Assembly (NCBI GenBank): GCA_920105625.2
Contig: OV050030.1
Coordinates: 143,124,291 to 143,188,290 of the forward strand
Direction: 5' to 3'
Length of the DNA: 64,000 bases
Origin: Clusia tigrina
Lineage: Eukaryota; Arthropoda; Insecta; Diptera; Clusiidae
The notes under the pieces are model-generated. The model was not told where the DNA came from. It searched no databases and saw only the letters and a list, made by a program, of their open reading frames with translations. The translations under genes and the position numbers were made by a program. Position 1 is the stretch's first letter. Every line of letters begins with the position of its first letter. Shown in pieces: positions 23,152 through 35,097 of this stretch.

Positions 23152-23758
23152 TTTCTAAAGTATTCTTTTCGAATAAATGTAGCAAATCGATTGAATTAAA
23201 TCTGGAAAAAACATACAATGTTGCGATGTCAATGTTTTTTAATAATTGTAAACATTCGCCAGCTGTTTCTGTTTATTTATTAGTAAAAGGCAGGACTGCC
23301 AATCTTGCGGAGTAAAAGGCAGGACTGCCAATCTTGCGGCAAAACAATAATAAAAATCCCAAAAAACACGTAAAGCCAAACAGAATTAATTGCAAAACGT
23401 GCAATGATACACACATTAAATTTCTTATGTGCATCCTCCACACAGACCCCAATCACTTCTGAAAATTTCATTTTATGTGCACCCTCCACACAGACCCCAA
23501 TCACTTCCGAAAATTTCATTGAAATCGGGCTAGCCGTCTAGGAATGATAAAAATTCGAAAAAAACACGTAAAGCCAAACAGAATTAATGTATTTTTTTTT
23601 TTTTGCAAAACGTGCAAAGATACACACATGAAATTTCTTATGTGCACCCTCCACACAGACCCCAATCACCCCTGAAAATTTCATTGAAATCGGGCAAGCC
23701 GTCTAGGAGGAGTATGCGAACAGGAAGTTTTGCCACTTAGTTTTATATATATATAGAT

Positions 23759-23768
<10 letters not shown>

Positions 23769-23842
<74 letters not shown>
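23769..23842. repeat. (AT)n microsatellite
   Basis: About 37 uninterrupted AT units directly beside the 5' end of Helitron 2. Confidence 0.95.
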
Positions 23843-23844
<2 letters not shown>

Positions 23845-24000
23845 TCGTACATGTGTACATGAATGGATCTATGCCACAGGGAAGGTCGAAGGTTTAAGTA
23901 GTTTCAGATGAACTAGACATTAACATGTCCTTTTGTCTCGACAAGAACAGCATATTTGATACTCGATCATGGCTATAGAGATGAAGATATTTGCATTATA

Positions 24001-24897
24001 CAGGGTGTCCCAAATAAGACCAGCTGATGTGAAACACAAATAACTTTTTTATTTTTTAACATAATTTATTTTATCTTTTTGCAGATTATAACTGAACTCT
24101 TGGAAATTTAAAATGAATACGTACAGTCAACAACAACGCATTAAAATTATCGAATTTTATTATTCTTCTCAACGATCAATTGTTCGGACGCAGCGAAATT
24201 ATAGCCGTTTTTTTAACGTTTAACAATTCCATTTAAGTGGTTATGGGGCTCCGAAAATCCAAGGGCAATACATCAGCATCAGTCAGATGCACTGTTTGGT
24301 GCGGTGTTATGGCCACAAAAATCATCGGCCCATATTTCTTTGAGAATGAGGATGAAACGCCAGAAACGGTCTCCGGGGCTTCTTACAGAACAATGATCGA
24401 CAACTTTTTGCGGCCAATGGTGGAGCAACATCCTAATTTGTGGTTTCAACAAGATGGAGCCACTGCGCATACTGCTAGGCAAACTAATGACATGCTGCGT
24501 GAAATTTTTGGTGAACGCATAATTTCAAGAAATTCAGATTTCCCTTGGCCTCCTCGTTCACCAGATTTAACTGCACCCGGCTTTTTAATGGGATATTTAA
24601 AAGACAAAGTGTATGTTAACAAAGCACAGATACTTGGACAGCTCAAGCAGAATATTCGAGGCGAAATACGGCGCCTGCAACCAGAAACATTACTCCGTAT
24701 AATGCAAAATGCGCTAAAAAGAGCCAATGCCTGTATCGAGCAAAATGATGGTCATTTGTCTGATGTCATATTTCACACATAGTTACGTTAAATTTCCATA
24801 AAATGTATTTAACATATTAAAATAAATCATTTAAAAAACCCGTTATTACAAGAGTTACACGTGTTTAACATCACTAGGTCTCATTTGGGCCACCCTG
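24001..24897 (+). mobile_element. DD41D (rosa-like) Tc1/mariner-superfamily element, deleted
   Basis: Terminal inverted repeats start CAGGGTGTCCCAAATAAGAC on the left and, on the other strand, CAGGGTGGCCCAAATGAGAC on the right. TA dinucleotides flank both ends (23999-24000 and 24898-24899), the standard target duplication of this superfamily. At 897 bp it is shorter than a full element because part of the transposase is deleted. Confidence 0.88.
24113..24782 (+). pseudogene. DD41D transposase, internal deletion and catalytic loss
   Basis: The ATG at 24113 opens 36 codons of an N-terminal DNA-binding domain ending in a stop. A deletion joins this to the catalytic core, most likely removing the first Asp. 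The core has TVWCGVMATK and FQQDGATAHTA (second Asp). Exactly 41 residues later the expected third Asp reads Gly (SPDLTAPGF). The 41-residue spacing and the TAP context point to the DD41D group. Confidence 0.8.
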
Positions 24898-24984
24898 TAT
24901 TTGACAGCTAAGCGGTTATAATCACATCAACAGCCGTCAAGAGTTCTCGGAAATCTATATACGAGGTAGCTATATATACTCGTC

Positions 24985-25440
24985 TGCATTTGCGCTGGGT
25001 TGCCGCCCACAGGGATATTCGAGGGAACTGCAAATCGGATGAACTGACCTGGGAGTGTAGCGAGCAAAGTCAATTCAACGGAAATACTACATCCTTAGAC
25101 ACAGCGAGAATATGCTGGTCTGAAGGAGCAGAATGCAAAATAGTACGAGAAGCCTGTCCTGAAATAAATCTGAAATGCCCAAACCTTAAATAATCTTTAA
25201 ATAGAAAATATATAGGTTTCGTCATAAGCATCCTAACGGGATACTTGGTATTGGGTACCCACATGAAGAAATTTGGAATTGTCTCAAATGACTTGCATAA
25301 GTTGCAGGGATGAGCAGGAGCAATTGTCCATATAACACCTGATCTGCAGCGTTGTTCAAAAGGAGAAACTATTTCCTGAGCGACTACATCTTGCACACCT
25401 TTTATGAAAAGTTCCAAATGGTTGTCGGTTGTGTGTATGC
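24985..25440 (+). pseudogene. LINE 3' fragment: RNase H end and Cys-rich tail
   Basis: Near 24985-25060 the plus strand reads LRWVAAHRDIRGNCKSDEL, the last conserved part of an RNase H domain as found in I/R1-type LINEs. After stops, another frame (25205-25300) has LTGYLVLGTHMKKFGIVSND, the region before the C-terminal Cys/His motif of these LINEs. Only the 3' end remains. Confidence 0.6.
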
Positions 25441-25741
25441 GTGTGATTTTAGCAGGAATGGCAAAATAAAATAAAATAATTCTATTTTATGTATTTTAGG
25501 CATCTGGGGTCTTATTCTCAATATTGATAGTTTTGTATGGAATAAAATAATGCAATGGTGTGTTCGAAATAGCTATAAGATCTTCCAAAAGGTTTCAATA
25601 ATTGTTCATCTGCCAATTAGTTATTATATTGGCATAACCACACATTTGCCTTTTTACCTAGTGCAACTTGTCTGTCAATAAATTTGAAAGAAATAATCTT
25701 ATTTTATAGGTTACGAAAATTCCAGTCTTCATTTTGTTATA

Positions 25742-25772
<31 letters not shown>

Positions 25773-28300
25773 TTTTATTTTACTTTTATAATGTTAATAA
25801 ATTACACTGAAGAAAATATTTATGTACTTGATATATAGAAAATTCTATAAATTAAAAAGTTCTATAAATAAAAATTTAAATAGACCACTTTTTACACTAT
25901 CAAGTAGTCCGCGTTCATATTTGGGCTCCACATATGTTTCAAAACTAACAGCATCATTCAATGTAGTCAAATAGCCCTTAAATATGGTTCAAAGGTTCTA
26001 GGTAATATTTTGCACCCACAAAACACACCTAATTACAAAATAACCGTTCCAAAAACCAAATGTGCAAATAAATATTTTCATACAGTAATGTTTCGATTTA
26101 GGTAATTATTTCATTTATTTCTACTTTGTCTAGTAGAATCTTATTAGTTATGTTGCCCTTCGCCATCTGACAAGGTTGGACTATTTCTTTGACTTCTTCT
26201 TTGACCAGTAAAATCTCTTACTGGATCATGTTAAAGGTTCTGATTTTCTACCTTGCAGCCGGCTGTGGTAATATAGTTTTCAGATCTAGCAAATCTGTCA
26301 TATATACCATACTAGATAGTCCAAAAATTATATATTGAAATTACATGCGCTTAAACAGCGTAAATGCATTTTAAATTGATTTGAAGAAGGTTCATAAAAA
26401 TGCCGAATGATAATTATACACTGCAGTGTATTAAAAATTGGGGAACATTTTAAATTTTGTTCCCTTAACTCAATAGCTCATAACTCCGGTGTTTATATAT
26501 AGATTTTCTTCATCGGTACCTTGTCCCTTCATAAGAGTACGATCTATACGCAAATAATAAATTTTGAACAATTGGACGTTTTCTATTTTTGTTTAGCGAT
26601 AAAGTACATTTTCGATATTTATTTTGGCCAAAAATATATATTTTGGACCATAACAGTAAAACTACTAAACCGATTGGAAAATACTATTGGAAACGATTAT
26701 TGGATTTTTGTTTCATTTGATATCTGGTCTAAATCGGAGATTCTATACACGAGATATGGCCTCACGAGTAAAGCCACCTCCAAAATTGAACCCAAGAAAA
26801 TCACAACAAACCTATCCAAAGAAAATTATGTGATTTTAGATTTCAGCAGGTTAAAATACATGAGAAAAATATAATGGCATTGAATGTTCATTTTGGCTAT
26901 AATCTAGTGTAATTATCTATCTTCTGCCATCTTTGATGGAGAACTCGATTATGTTCAATGTGTATAATCAATGGGAATTTAAAGAAAAATAAATTTGTTC
27001 CTAAAATTCTTATTAGATAATTAATTTAAAGACATTTGTTTTGTTGTTAGTGGTCAGTAAAGTTTCTTAATGTGCTTTTTGCTAAAAACTGTAGTATATT
27101 TGTTATATAACTAAGCATTTCTTAAATATACTTTTATTGATTTGAAACCTCGTATCTTCTTTTAGTCCTTATATTTATGGAAAGTTTCTTAAATATATAT
27201 TTTTTTAATTCTGGTCCTTAATTTACGGATAGTTTCGTAAGTTTATTGTTCAGTTTTTAAGTTTATATATACGAGTACATATGTATGGAATGTGTTTACA
27301 ATCGTCTCTAGGGGGAATGGAGATTTTAGTGCTATTCGGTCGGGAATGCCATCAAAATGTCGTAAAATCGAAGCATGTCCTGTATTTTCATTTCATTCCA
27401 ACGGAAAGTGGATTTTAGTACAACAGTTGAATTGGCAGACATATTTTTTCCAAATTCCTTGAGAGAAATTAGATTAAGCATGACGTCTGAAGCTGCCAAT
27501 GGAGTCATTCTATTCTGGTGGTTTTTTAGTTTAAATGACTGTTGGTACTATCTTGTTAAGAGTATTATTTTAAGTTTCCTATGCACAGCAATGAAAATAG
27601 CTCTTTTTCTGGTGTGATAGATTTGGGTTCTCTTATTAGTGAATCCCCTGAATTAAAAAAAAATGTATGTAGTGTGTCAATCTAATGTATGTAGGTATGT
27701 GAATATATTGCATGAGCATAATTGCAACAATGTGCTCTTCCTCCCTGACTGCTGTCATTGGACTAAGGAATATTTCAGTTGCGGCAGCTCTGATCGCCAA
27801 ACTACGAATTTCAAGTTTTTGATTTCCATTCAAGAGCGTGATAAAATATTTTTGTGTATACTATCTTGGATGGCAGCACAATTGGAGCTTTTAATTATTG
27901 TTTAGGCCTTAATATCAGAGCTGTAGTAATGTTACGCAACGCTTTTTTATACATTTTTGACATTTTTCCGTAATACTTTAATGAATGATGACATTCAATT
28001 TTTTGATATAGACACAAAGGCCACAGCTGTTAGATTGACACCAAAGTTAAATTCCATACTATTTAAGAAGATGGTGGTTTTCTACCACAAAGTAACTAAT
28101 GGCATTAAATTGAGTTTTGAAACTAATTTATTCAACAACTTGGAGCTTTCTTAACTGATCACTCGAACATTTCCGCCGAGTAACCCCAATAAGTGAATGG
28201 ACAAATGAATAAACTTAATACCTTTATTGAGTTTATCGACAGTATGAAACCTTACGGCAACATGTTAAAATACATTGTATTGATAGAAAGCACTGTAGTA
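25441..28300. other. Unassigned AT-rich region
   Basis: About 2.9 kb without a supported gene. Contains an (AT)n run near 25738-25763. Frames at 26521-26874, 27375-27617 and 27957-28154 show no domain I trust. A 45-bp segment at 27277-27321 recurs at 46182-46226. Probably old, eroded repeats. Confidence 0.45.
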
Positions 28301-29572
28301 CGAGGGCGGATTGATATTGAAGCTACCTAAGTAGGAAAAAAACATTTTTTTTTTTCAAAAACCATTTATTTCTCAACATAGTCTCCTTTTACTTCAACAC
28401 ACTTAGTAAGACGATATTCCAACTTTTTTATACCATCTGAATAATACGATTTCGGGAACCCTCAAAGTACGCGTTAGTTTCGGTAATCACTTCTTCGTTT
28501 GAGATGAATCGTTTTCCTGCGAGCCATTTTTTCAAGTTTGGAAACAGGAAAAAGTCACTAGGAGCTAAATCTGGACTTTAAGGTGGATGATTAACCAATT
28601 CGAAGTGTATTTCACGTAATTTTAGCATCGTATCTAATGCTGTGTGAACCGGTGCGTTGTCTTGAAGAAAGAATTTTTTTTTCTTCTTTAAATGTGGTCG
28701 TTTTTGCTTGATTGAATCAATCAATTGATCCAATAATGCACGATAATACTTTCCTGTGATTGTGGATCCTTTTTCAAGATAATCGATGAGCAATATTCCG
28801 TGTGCATCCCAAAATACAGTGGCCATAACCTTGCCAGCCGATTTCACTGCCTTCGCCTTCTTCGGAGCACTTCCACCAGCTTCCACCCATTGTTTCGATT
28901 GATTTTTGGTTTCAGGTGTGTAGTGGTGGACTCACATTTCATCAACAGTTAATAATCGACGCCAAAAATCAACAGGATTACGCTTTATCATGTCCAAACA
29001 CCGCTGTGAAGTGGTCTGTTGAACTCGTTTTTGTTCGACACTGAGCAAACGCGGCACCCATCTTGCCGATAGCTTTTTCATATGCAAATGTACATGCAAA
29101 ATGTTGAAAACACGTTAATATGATATGTTTACCATTTCAACAATCTCACGAAACTTGACTCGGCGATCATTCATAACGATATCGAGGATTTTCTTGATAT
29201 TTTCTTCAGTAACCACCTCTTTTGTCCTTCCTGTTGATGGTATTGTTGCAGTGCTTGTTCGGCCGCGTTTAAATTCAGCAATCCAATATTTTACCATGTA
29301 ATCTGACGGAGCAGACTCACCGTAATGTTTATCGAGCTTTTCTTTTATCTCTTTCGCCGTTTTCCATTTCAAATAATAGTGTTTAATCACTGCACGAAAT
29401 TCGCTTTTTTCCATTTTTCAAGAAACACAAAAGTTGCTTACTTCAAACGACTACAGCAAATAAACTAATTGATGAATTTGGGTGAAATTTTAACAGCTGA
29501 CGTTTGACAGATCGCAATTTCTGTTTCTGCTGCCATCTAGCGCTATGTAGCTTCAATATCAATCCGCCCTCG
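28301..29572 (-). mobile_element. irritans-type mariner, full length but dead
   Basis: Perfect 26-bp terminal inverted repeats starting CGAGGGCGGATTGATATTG, with TA on each side (28299-28300 and 29573-29574). Total 1272 bp, the usual mariner length. The transposase on the minus strand is interrupted by stops. The matching ends suggest a fairly recent insertion. Confidence 0.92.
28366..29414 (-). pseudogene. mariner transposase (DD34D), broken
   Basis: Starts MEKSEFRAVIKHYY at 29414, with a helix-turn-helix region and the GRTKEVVT linker. The frame breaks near 29115. KLSARWVPRLL then leads to the first Asp in TVDE, where the nearby Trp codon has become a stop. The second Asp is in LQDNAPVHTA; a further stop sits in the HPP(Y)SPDL motif; the third Asp is in LAPSD, 34 residues after the second. 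All three catalytic residues are therefore still encoded, with two stops and a frame break between them. Confidence 0.85.
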
Positions 29573-30519
29573 TATGTATCCACTCTGCAATGATTTTTTT
29601 TCGGCAAATCAGTTAAGTATATTATGTTTGGGACAATGAACCTTGATAATCTAGAAAATGTTTTTTCTGTACAGCGATCTAAATTTAGAAACAATGTTAA
29701 TCCCAGTGCGAGAAAGAAAATATCTGTCTGCAGAATATTATCTCTGACGATGATCTTGTTACTAATCTGAACTGGAAGTTCTCCCTGACATCGGATGCGA
29801 ATTCTGTTTCGTGACCAAATAATTGAAGAGTTATATGTACTATCGCACAAATTGGACACTTTTCATAACTACGACGAGTTGACTAATAGTGACCAATACA
29901 ATGACAGTGACGGTGGCGACGGAAAAGCTTCCGGGTTACAGATTAGAGGTTGCACTTAAAAAGTTTAACTGGTGAAACTGCAGAGTAACTTTGAATCTGC
30001 AATGGGATACCAATAGATTCATTAACCTTTGTGGCCCGAAATTTATATATATACGTACACCCAACGTACACCGGTGTCCCATACATTTTGTATGTTTCTT
30101 TTTACTTTTTATTGTTTCTACCTGTTTTTCATATGAAGGAGACTATATGTATATGTAAAAGTGAATGTATATTTATATGTTTATCCGATTTCAGTCAAAC
30201 TTAGGACATGTATTGGGTACGAGAAATGGAACATTGCATTAAAATTAGTTTGCAACATTGCATGAAAACTACGATGCAATGTTGCAAAGTAATGCATTGT
30301 ACTTCAATGAAACTGCATCAGCACAATAATTAAATTAACAGAAGCCACATAATTATTAATCACTCACTCACTCACATACAAATTCACATTTTCTAGCAAA
30401 TGCACGCGAAACAGGTATTAGTTACCACTGCCTACTCTGCGCAATTAGGGTAGCTATTAAAAAAATTAATTAAATATTTTTATTTCGTTATTAGTTTCTT
30501 CCACGTTTGAAAAAACCTT
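29573..30519. other. Unassigned AT-rich spacer with hairpin
   Basis: No domain or terminal repeat recognised. The right part, from about 30380, may be the start of the Copia LTR, but it cannot be aligned with the 3' LTR. Holds the 30250-30287 hairpin. Confidence 0.4.
30250..30287. repeat. 14-bp perfect inverted repeat (hairpin)
   Basis: TTGCAACATTGCAT and its exact reverse complement are separated by 10 bases. Shorter GCATT/AATGC echoes flank it on both sides. Could form a stem-loop; no function is assigned. Confidence 0.75.
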
Positions 30520-30665
30520 ACTAATATATAAATTATGTTAGAAAATGCATATCTGCTTTAAGAACACATATGCTTTTGTTTTTAGATTTAAGAAAACTAG
30601 AATAGACGTTCTTTTGAATTACTTGCGATCGGTCGTGTCTTTTCTTTTAACAGCGATAACCAACA
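30520..30665 (+). repeat. Copia 5' LTR, 3' part
   Basis: Aligns with 39975-40137, sharing TTTAGATTTAAGAAAACTAG, ACTTGCGATCGGTC and AACAGCGATAACCAA. Ends CAACA just before the primer-binding site. Its left end is not defined. Confidence 0.7.
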
Positions 30666-30667
30666 AA

Positions 30668-30681
30668 GGTCATGGGCTCAG
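30668..30681 (+). other. Copia primer-binding site
   Basis: GGTCATGGGCTCAG two bases after the LTR end resembles the initiator-Met-tRNA fragment site used by Copia (GGTTATGGGCCCAG-like). Known for the family; inferred here. Confidence 0.6.
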
Positions 30682-30789
30682 AACACGTGGTTCGAAAAAT
30701 TAAGTAATTTTTTTTTTATGGCTGCATAAAATCGTTGGTAGATATTTTTAAAAAGTTTTATTACCCACGAAATTGAGTTCCTCGTTAAC

Positions 30790-33372
30790 AAATATAGAAA
30801 AGCTTTCCGGCGATAATTATTGAACGTGGGCGTTATTGATACGGAGTTTGCTAGTAACGCATGATTTGTGGAATGTCGTCGAGAAACCCTTAGAGACAGG
30901 AGTATCAGATTTGGGATTAAAGACGTGGAAGACCGCTGATCAAAAAGCATTGGCGATGATACATCTTTGTGTAAAATCTTCAGAGTTTATTCATATTAAG
31001 AAGTATTTAACAACAAAAGAAGCATGGAGTGTATTAAGTGGTCTCTACAATGCCGACGGGCCAGCTAGAAAGGTCAATTTATTTAAGGAACTCATAAAAT
31101 TCAAATTCAACGGTGGTGAGAAGTTTTCACTTCAGATTAACAAGTTCTGTTCTATCGTCGACAGCCTTAGTAAAATAGGCATAATTGTACAAGAAGACTT
31201 GCTCAGTATATTGCTATTATGTATGTAGTCTGCCAGATGAGCTAGAAAATTTCGTAATTGCAATTGAAAGTCGAGACACATTGCCGAAAGTGGAAATATT
31301 AAAGGTCAAAATATTGAAAGAGGAGCAAAGACGAGGGCAACGATTTGATTGAACCGAAAAAGTATTTGCGGTGAATTTAAACAAGAGGTATGAGAAGAGA
31401 GATCAACTACAGGCAGTCGCTAGTAGGCGAGATAGTACTAGCTGTGACAAAATCAAGTATGTCCAGCGAAATGCAAGCAACGTCAACTGTTATGCATGCG
31501 GTAAGAGAGGCCACATCAGAGCGCAATGTAATAGCACGCAAGTACCAACGGTGCTGAGCTTGTTCGATCCGAACCATTGAACGAATGAGAATTTATGGAT
31601 ACTTGATAGTGGTGCATCATCACATATGTGCTATGATATGTCATTATTTACTTATTTGCGCAAATTCTCTCAAAAGGTAATGGTAGCATCTGGAGAAGCA
31701 GTTAACGCAGAGGGAATTGGAAAAATTGTGATCAAGTTAAATTTTAATGAAATCGCGCTGCACAATGTACTCTAAGTGCCTAAATTAAAAACTAATTTCT
31801 TATCCGTTAGCAAGATTGTCAATAACGGGAACGAGGTACATTTTATAAAAAATAAAGCAGTTGAAAAAACAGAAGAAAACGAAATATTATTTTCTGCTAA
31901 AATGTTCAACGGAGTGCTTTGTGTGAATATGCCTTCATTGTAAATAATAGCGACATACTCGTACATAGCTCAAAAGTGGCATCGTCGGTTCGGGCATGTA
32001 AATTATAAATATTTGTTTATGCGTTCGCAGAAGAATATGGTACGCGGATTGAGCTTAAACAAGACTAACAACTTAGACTGTGACATTGCCCAATGTGTAA
32101 AAGAAAAAGAGTACATTCATGTTCACACAACAGAAAGTATATAAATTATTCATCCTGATACTTTATACCCTTCGTAGAGGAATTTTCTCGGTATACGGAA
32201 GTACAATTTTTAAAACCAAGGAATTTATAACGCGCGAGTTACGTACTCTCACCCCAACCTTCAACTCGTATCGAATGGAAATGTTGAGGTCGACGACATC
32301 AACATTATTATTCAAAAATATCTTGCCCCAGCAACAAAGTAAGTGAAATAAACATTGTTAAAAACCACTCACACCAGCAGAACCGAAATAAAAGGTTATT
32401 GTTTTGCTGGAAATCATAAACTTAAAATAGATAATAACAATTAAGTCAATAGCCTCAGCATAGGCAGCGTCAACGTCGTTGAACGTTTCCGCTGCTGATG
32501 CTTAGAAAGCCTCTTTTATATGTAGCGAAATATATTGATTTAAAAAGTATAGTCAGTCTAAAGATCACACTCAACAGAAAAGAATCAAAAAATTAAATTT
32601 AATCTTAAAAGTAAAAACCGAAACTTAATTTAAAATTATTTTCGATTTTAGATCCAAAGATTTAGCTCACGTATCATGCGCGGAAAACCAAACTGATAAC
32701 AAAGTGAAACGTTTATGCAATGATAACGGGCGCGAGTATTTAGCCGGTGAATTCCAAAATTTCTTAAGAAATAAGGGCATTGTGCACGAAACTACCGTGG
32801 CTTAAACGCCTGAACAAATGGATTAGCCGAATGCGCTAACCGCACGCTGGTTGAAAGGTCGCGAATTATGTTGATATCATCAAATTTACCTGAATCCCAG
32901 TGGTCCGAAGCTGTTAATACAGCCGCGTATGTACGAATTCCATGCGAAACAAAAACCTTAAAATATAAAACACCATATGAGTGTCTCTATGGGCGCAAGC
33001 CAAGTGTCCATCACTTAAAAAATTTTGTTTGCGTGGCAGTTGCTCTAAAAAAGAAGCCAGGCAGATCGAAGTCCGATAGTAAAGGTGAAAAAGTGCTGTT
33101 TGTAGGTTACGCTAATCACACTAAAGGTTACCGACTATACGAAAGGAAAAAAAGAGCATTATAGCAGCACGCGATGTGGTATTCTTTAAAAACGTTTTTC
33201 CAAGAACCGAAACAGATGGTGAAAATAAAGATATCATCAATAAAGAATTGATAAACAATAACGCTAATGAAATAAAAGAAAACGAGAATAATGAAATAAT
33301 TGAAAATAAGAAAGAAGCCAATAAGGAACAGTCTTCAGTTCGTAAAAACTTTGACATATCTGACATTGCTTG
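30790..33372 (+). pseudogene. Copia gag-protease-integrase, broken
   Basis: Gag starts near 30790 with KLSGDNY, followed by a stop, then WALLIRSLLVTHDLWNVVE and a helical Gag region to about 31228. The CCHC knuckle CYACGKRGHIRAQC is near 31485. The protease has LDSGASSHMC near 31605. The integrase zinc region follows (WHRRFGHVNY near 31975), then about 530 bases of non-matching sequence (32110-32640), then DNGREYLAGEF (32715) and the integrase C-terminus to 33164. An acidic Asn/Glu-rich linker runs to 33372. Several stops and frame shifts interrupt it. Confidence 0.75.
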
Positions 33373-33764
33373 ATAACGAGTAGAATGATTCGGATGCGTG
33401 TCCGTGAAGTTTTCTAAAAAGTACAAAAATTACTATTTAATAAAACGTTAAAACTTGTGCGTACCTGTAGTGAGTTCCGCCCCGTTGACTGCTGGTCCAG
33501 GGGCCGGTATTCCTGGTGGAAACCAGGGTCTTCCTCAGGCGGTAAAAGTGAAATTTTATTAACGGTTACAGGATTTTATTTATATACATATTACCTTGAT
33601 TAACTCAAAAGAGAGATCTGCAAAGAAAAACAACAGCATATGCCTCACAGCAGTTGTCTCATAGACATAAACAGTTCAGTCTATTACTTTGTAAATCTCA
33701 GTATAGTTGGTTTGTGTATTCACAAAGTTTTTTTTTTGTTTAAGCCCCCCCTAAACTTAGTAGT

Positions 33765-35095
33765 ATGAGTGTTATCCGCTCCCCCAAAGTCGATTCCAAA
33801 AATGTTAAACCACAAGCGGAAACAATCGCCAAAAATACTGATTCTGATCAGTGCAGTACCGTAGAACCAGGAACAAATAAAAGCAAAGGTAATCGAGTTG
33901 AAAATATCATTGGTATGGTGGCTTCAACGAGCCTTAAATTCCCACAACTGGGAGTGGAGGCATCTGGAATATGGCAGAAAGCAAACTGGAAGAGGAATAG
34001 ATCTAGCCCAGGCGCAACATCGCGTCCCACTCCAAAACAATCCAAATTGGATAATTACTGGCTCGCAACACCTTCATTAAACAGCTCGAATAGATTCGCT
34101 GCTCTAGACCAAGAGGAGGCACGTCAAGATTCAACAACTGACGTCCGTAGAGAACCAAAACTTCCACCTATTTTTGTTTAAGGCGTGAGTAATATAATTC
34201 CCCTTAAAGAATTACTTGAACTAATTGCTAAGAAAGAATATGAACTCAGAGTTATAAACGGAGACGTTGTCAAAATACAACCAAAGTCCGCTGAAAAATA
34301 CTCAGCCATTTCAAAGGCTCTAACCGAACAGAACACTGAGTTTCTATTTTTAAATTGAAGCAGGAAAGAGACTTTAATGTAGTACTAAGGGGTATACACT
34401 GTTCATCCCCAATCGGCGAAATACGAGAAGCAATTGAGGAGTTGGGTTATACAGTTGTTAACGTTTGCAATATTAGGCAAAGAACTACAAAAAAGCCGCT
34501 TCCTATGTTTTACATAAGTCTGAAGCAATGCAGCAATAATAAAGACATATACGAATGTAATACACTTTTAAACACACGAATTAAAATTGAGCCACATAGG
34601 AAGAAATGTGAAATTCCCCAATGTGTCCGATGCCAACGTTACGGACACACCAAGCGATACTGCAACCGTAGCCCAAGAGGCGTTAAATGTACAGGAAACC
34701 ACCTTACATCCGAAAGTTCCCGCAAACTCGTCGCAATGGACGTTCGATGTGTGCCCTGCGAAGACAATCATCCCGCTAATTATAAAGGTTGCACTGTCTA
34801 TAAGGAGCTGCAACAAAAGTCGTTCCCAGCACTCAGAAACAGAGAAGAGAGGAATATTAACCAGGAAGCGCCGAAAAGCTCCGCTCCACGAACAACAACG
34901 TCGTATGCAAATGTCGTACGAAACGATTCTCCGGTAGAAACCAATACGAACCTAACAATTCCGCTCCACAATCCAAATACTCAAATCAATGAGGATATGA
35001 CCGAGCTAAAAAGCATGCTTAAAACATTGATGGGTCAAGTGAATATATTACTTAATCTACTAACTACAGTCGTAGCAAATATGTCATTAAAATAA
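33765..35095 (+). pseudogene. LINE B ORF1 (gag-like)
   Basis: ATG at 33765. The first frame ends at 34181; a second frame resumes through KELLELIAKKEYELRVING and, after another shift near 34355, gives the nucleic-acid binding part. It has the knuckles CVRCQRYGHTKRYC, a weakened second one lacking its last Cys, and CVPCEDNHPANYKGC, then a C-terminal coiled helix. Two frame breaks make it a pseudogene. It ends two bases before the ORF2 frame becomes open. Confidence 0.75.
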
Positions 35096-35097
35096 AT

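Larger units (their letters stand above)
20903..23757 (-). mobile_element. Helitron 2 (defective, inverted relative to Helitron 1)
   Basis: On the minus strand it starts TC at 23757 after an A and ends CTAG at 20903-20906 before a T. The order and sequence match Helitron 1 across nearly the whole length, including the same deletion junction and the same intron. The flanks differ from those of Helitron 1, so this is a separate insertion. It abuts an AT microsatellite at its 5' side. Confidence 0.9.

Noticed and set aside
26521..26874. A 117-codon frame as a gene.
   Set aside because: AT-driven composition, no ATG context or domain, and no neighbouring support.
27957..28154. A P-element/THAP-type transposase piece (VRLTPKLNSILFKKM).
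   Set aside because: Only about 30 residues are suggestive, no neighbouring blocks support it, and no terminal repeats were found.
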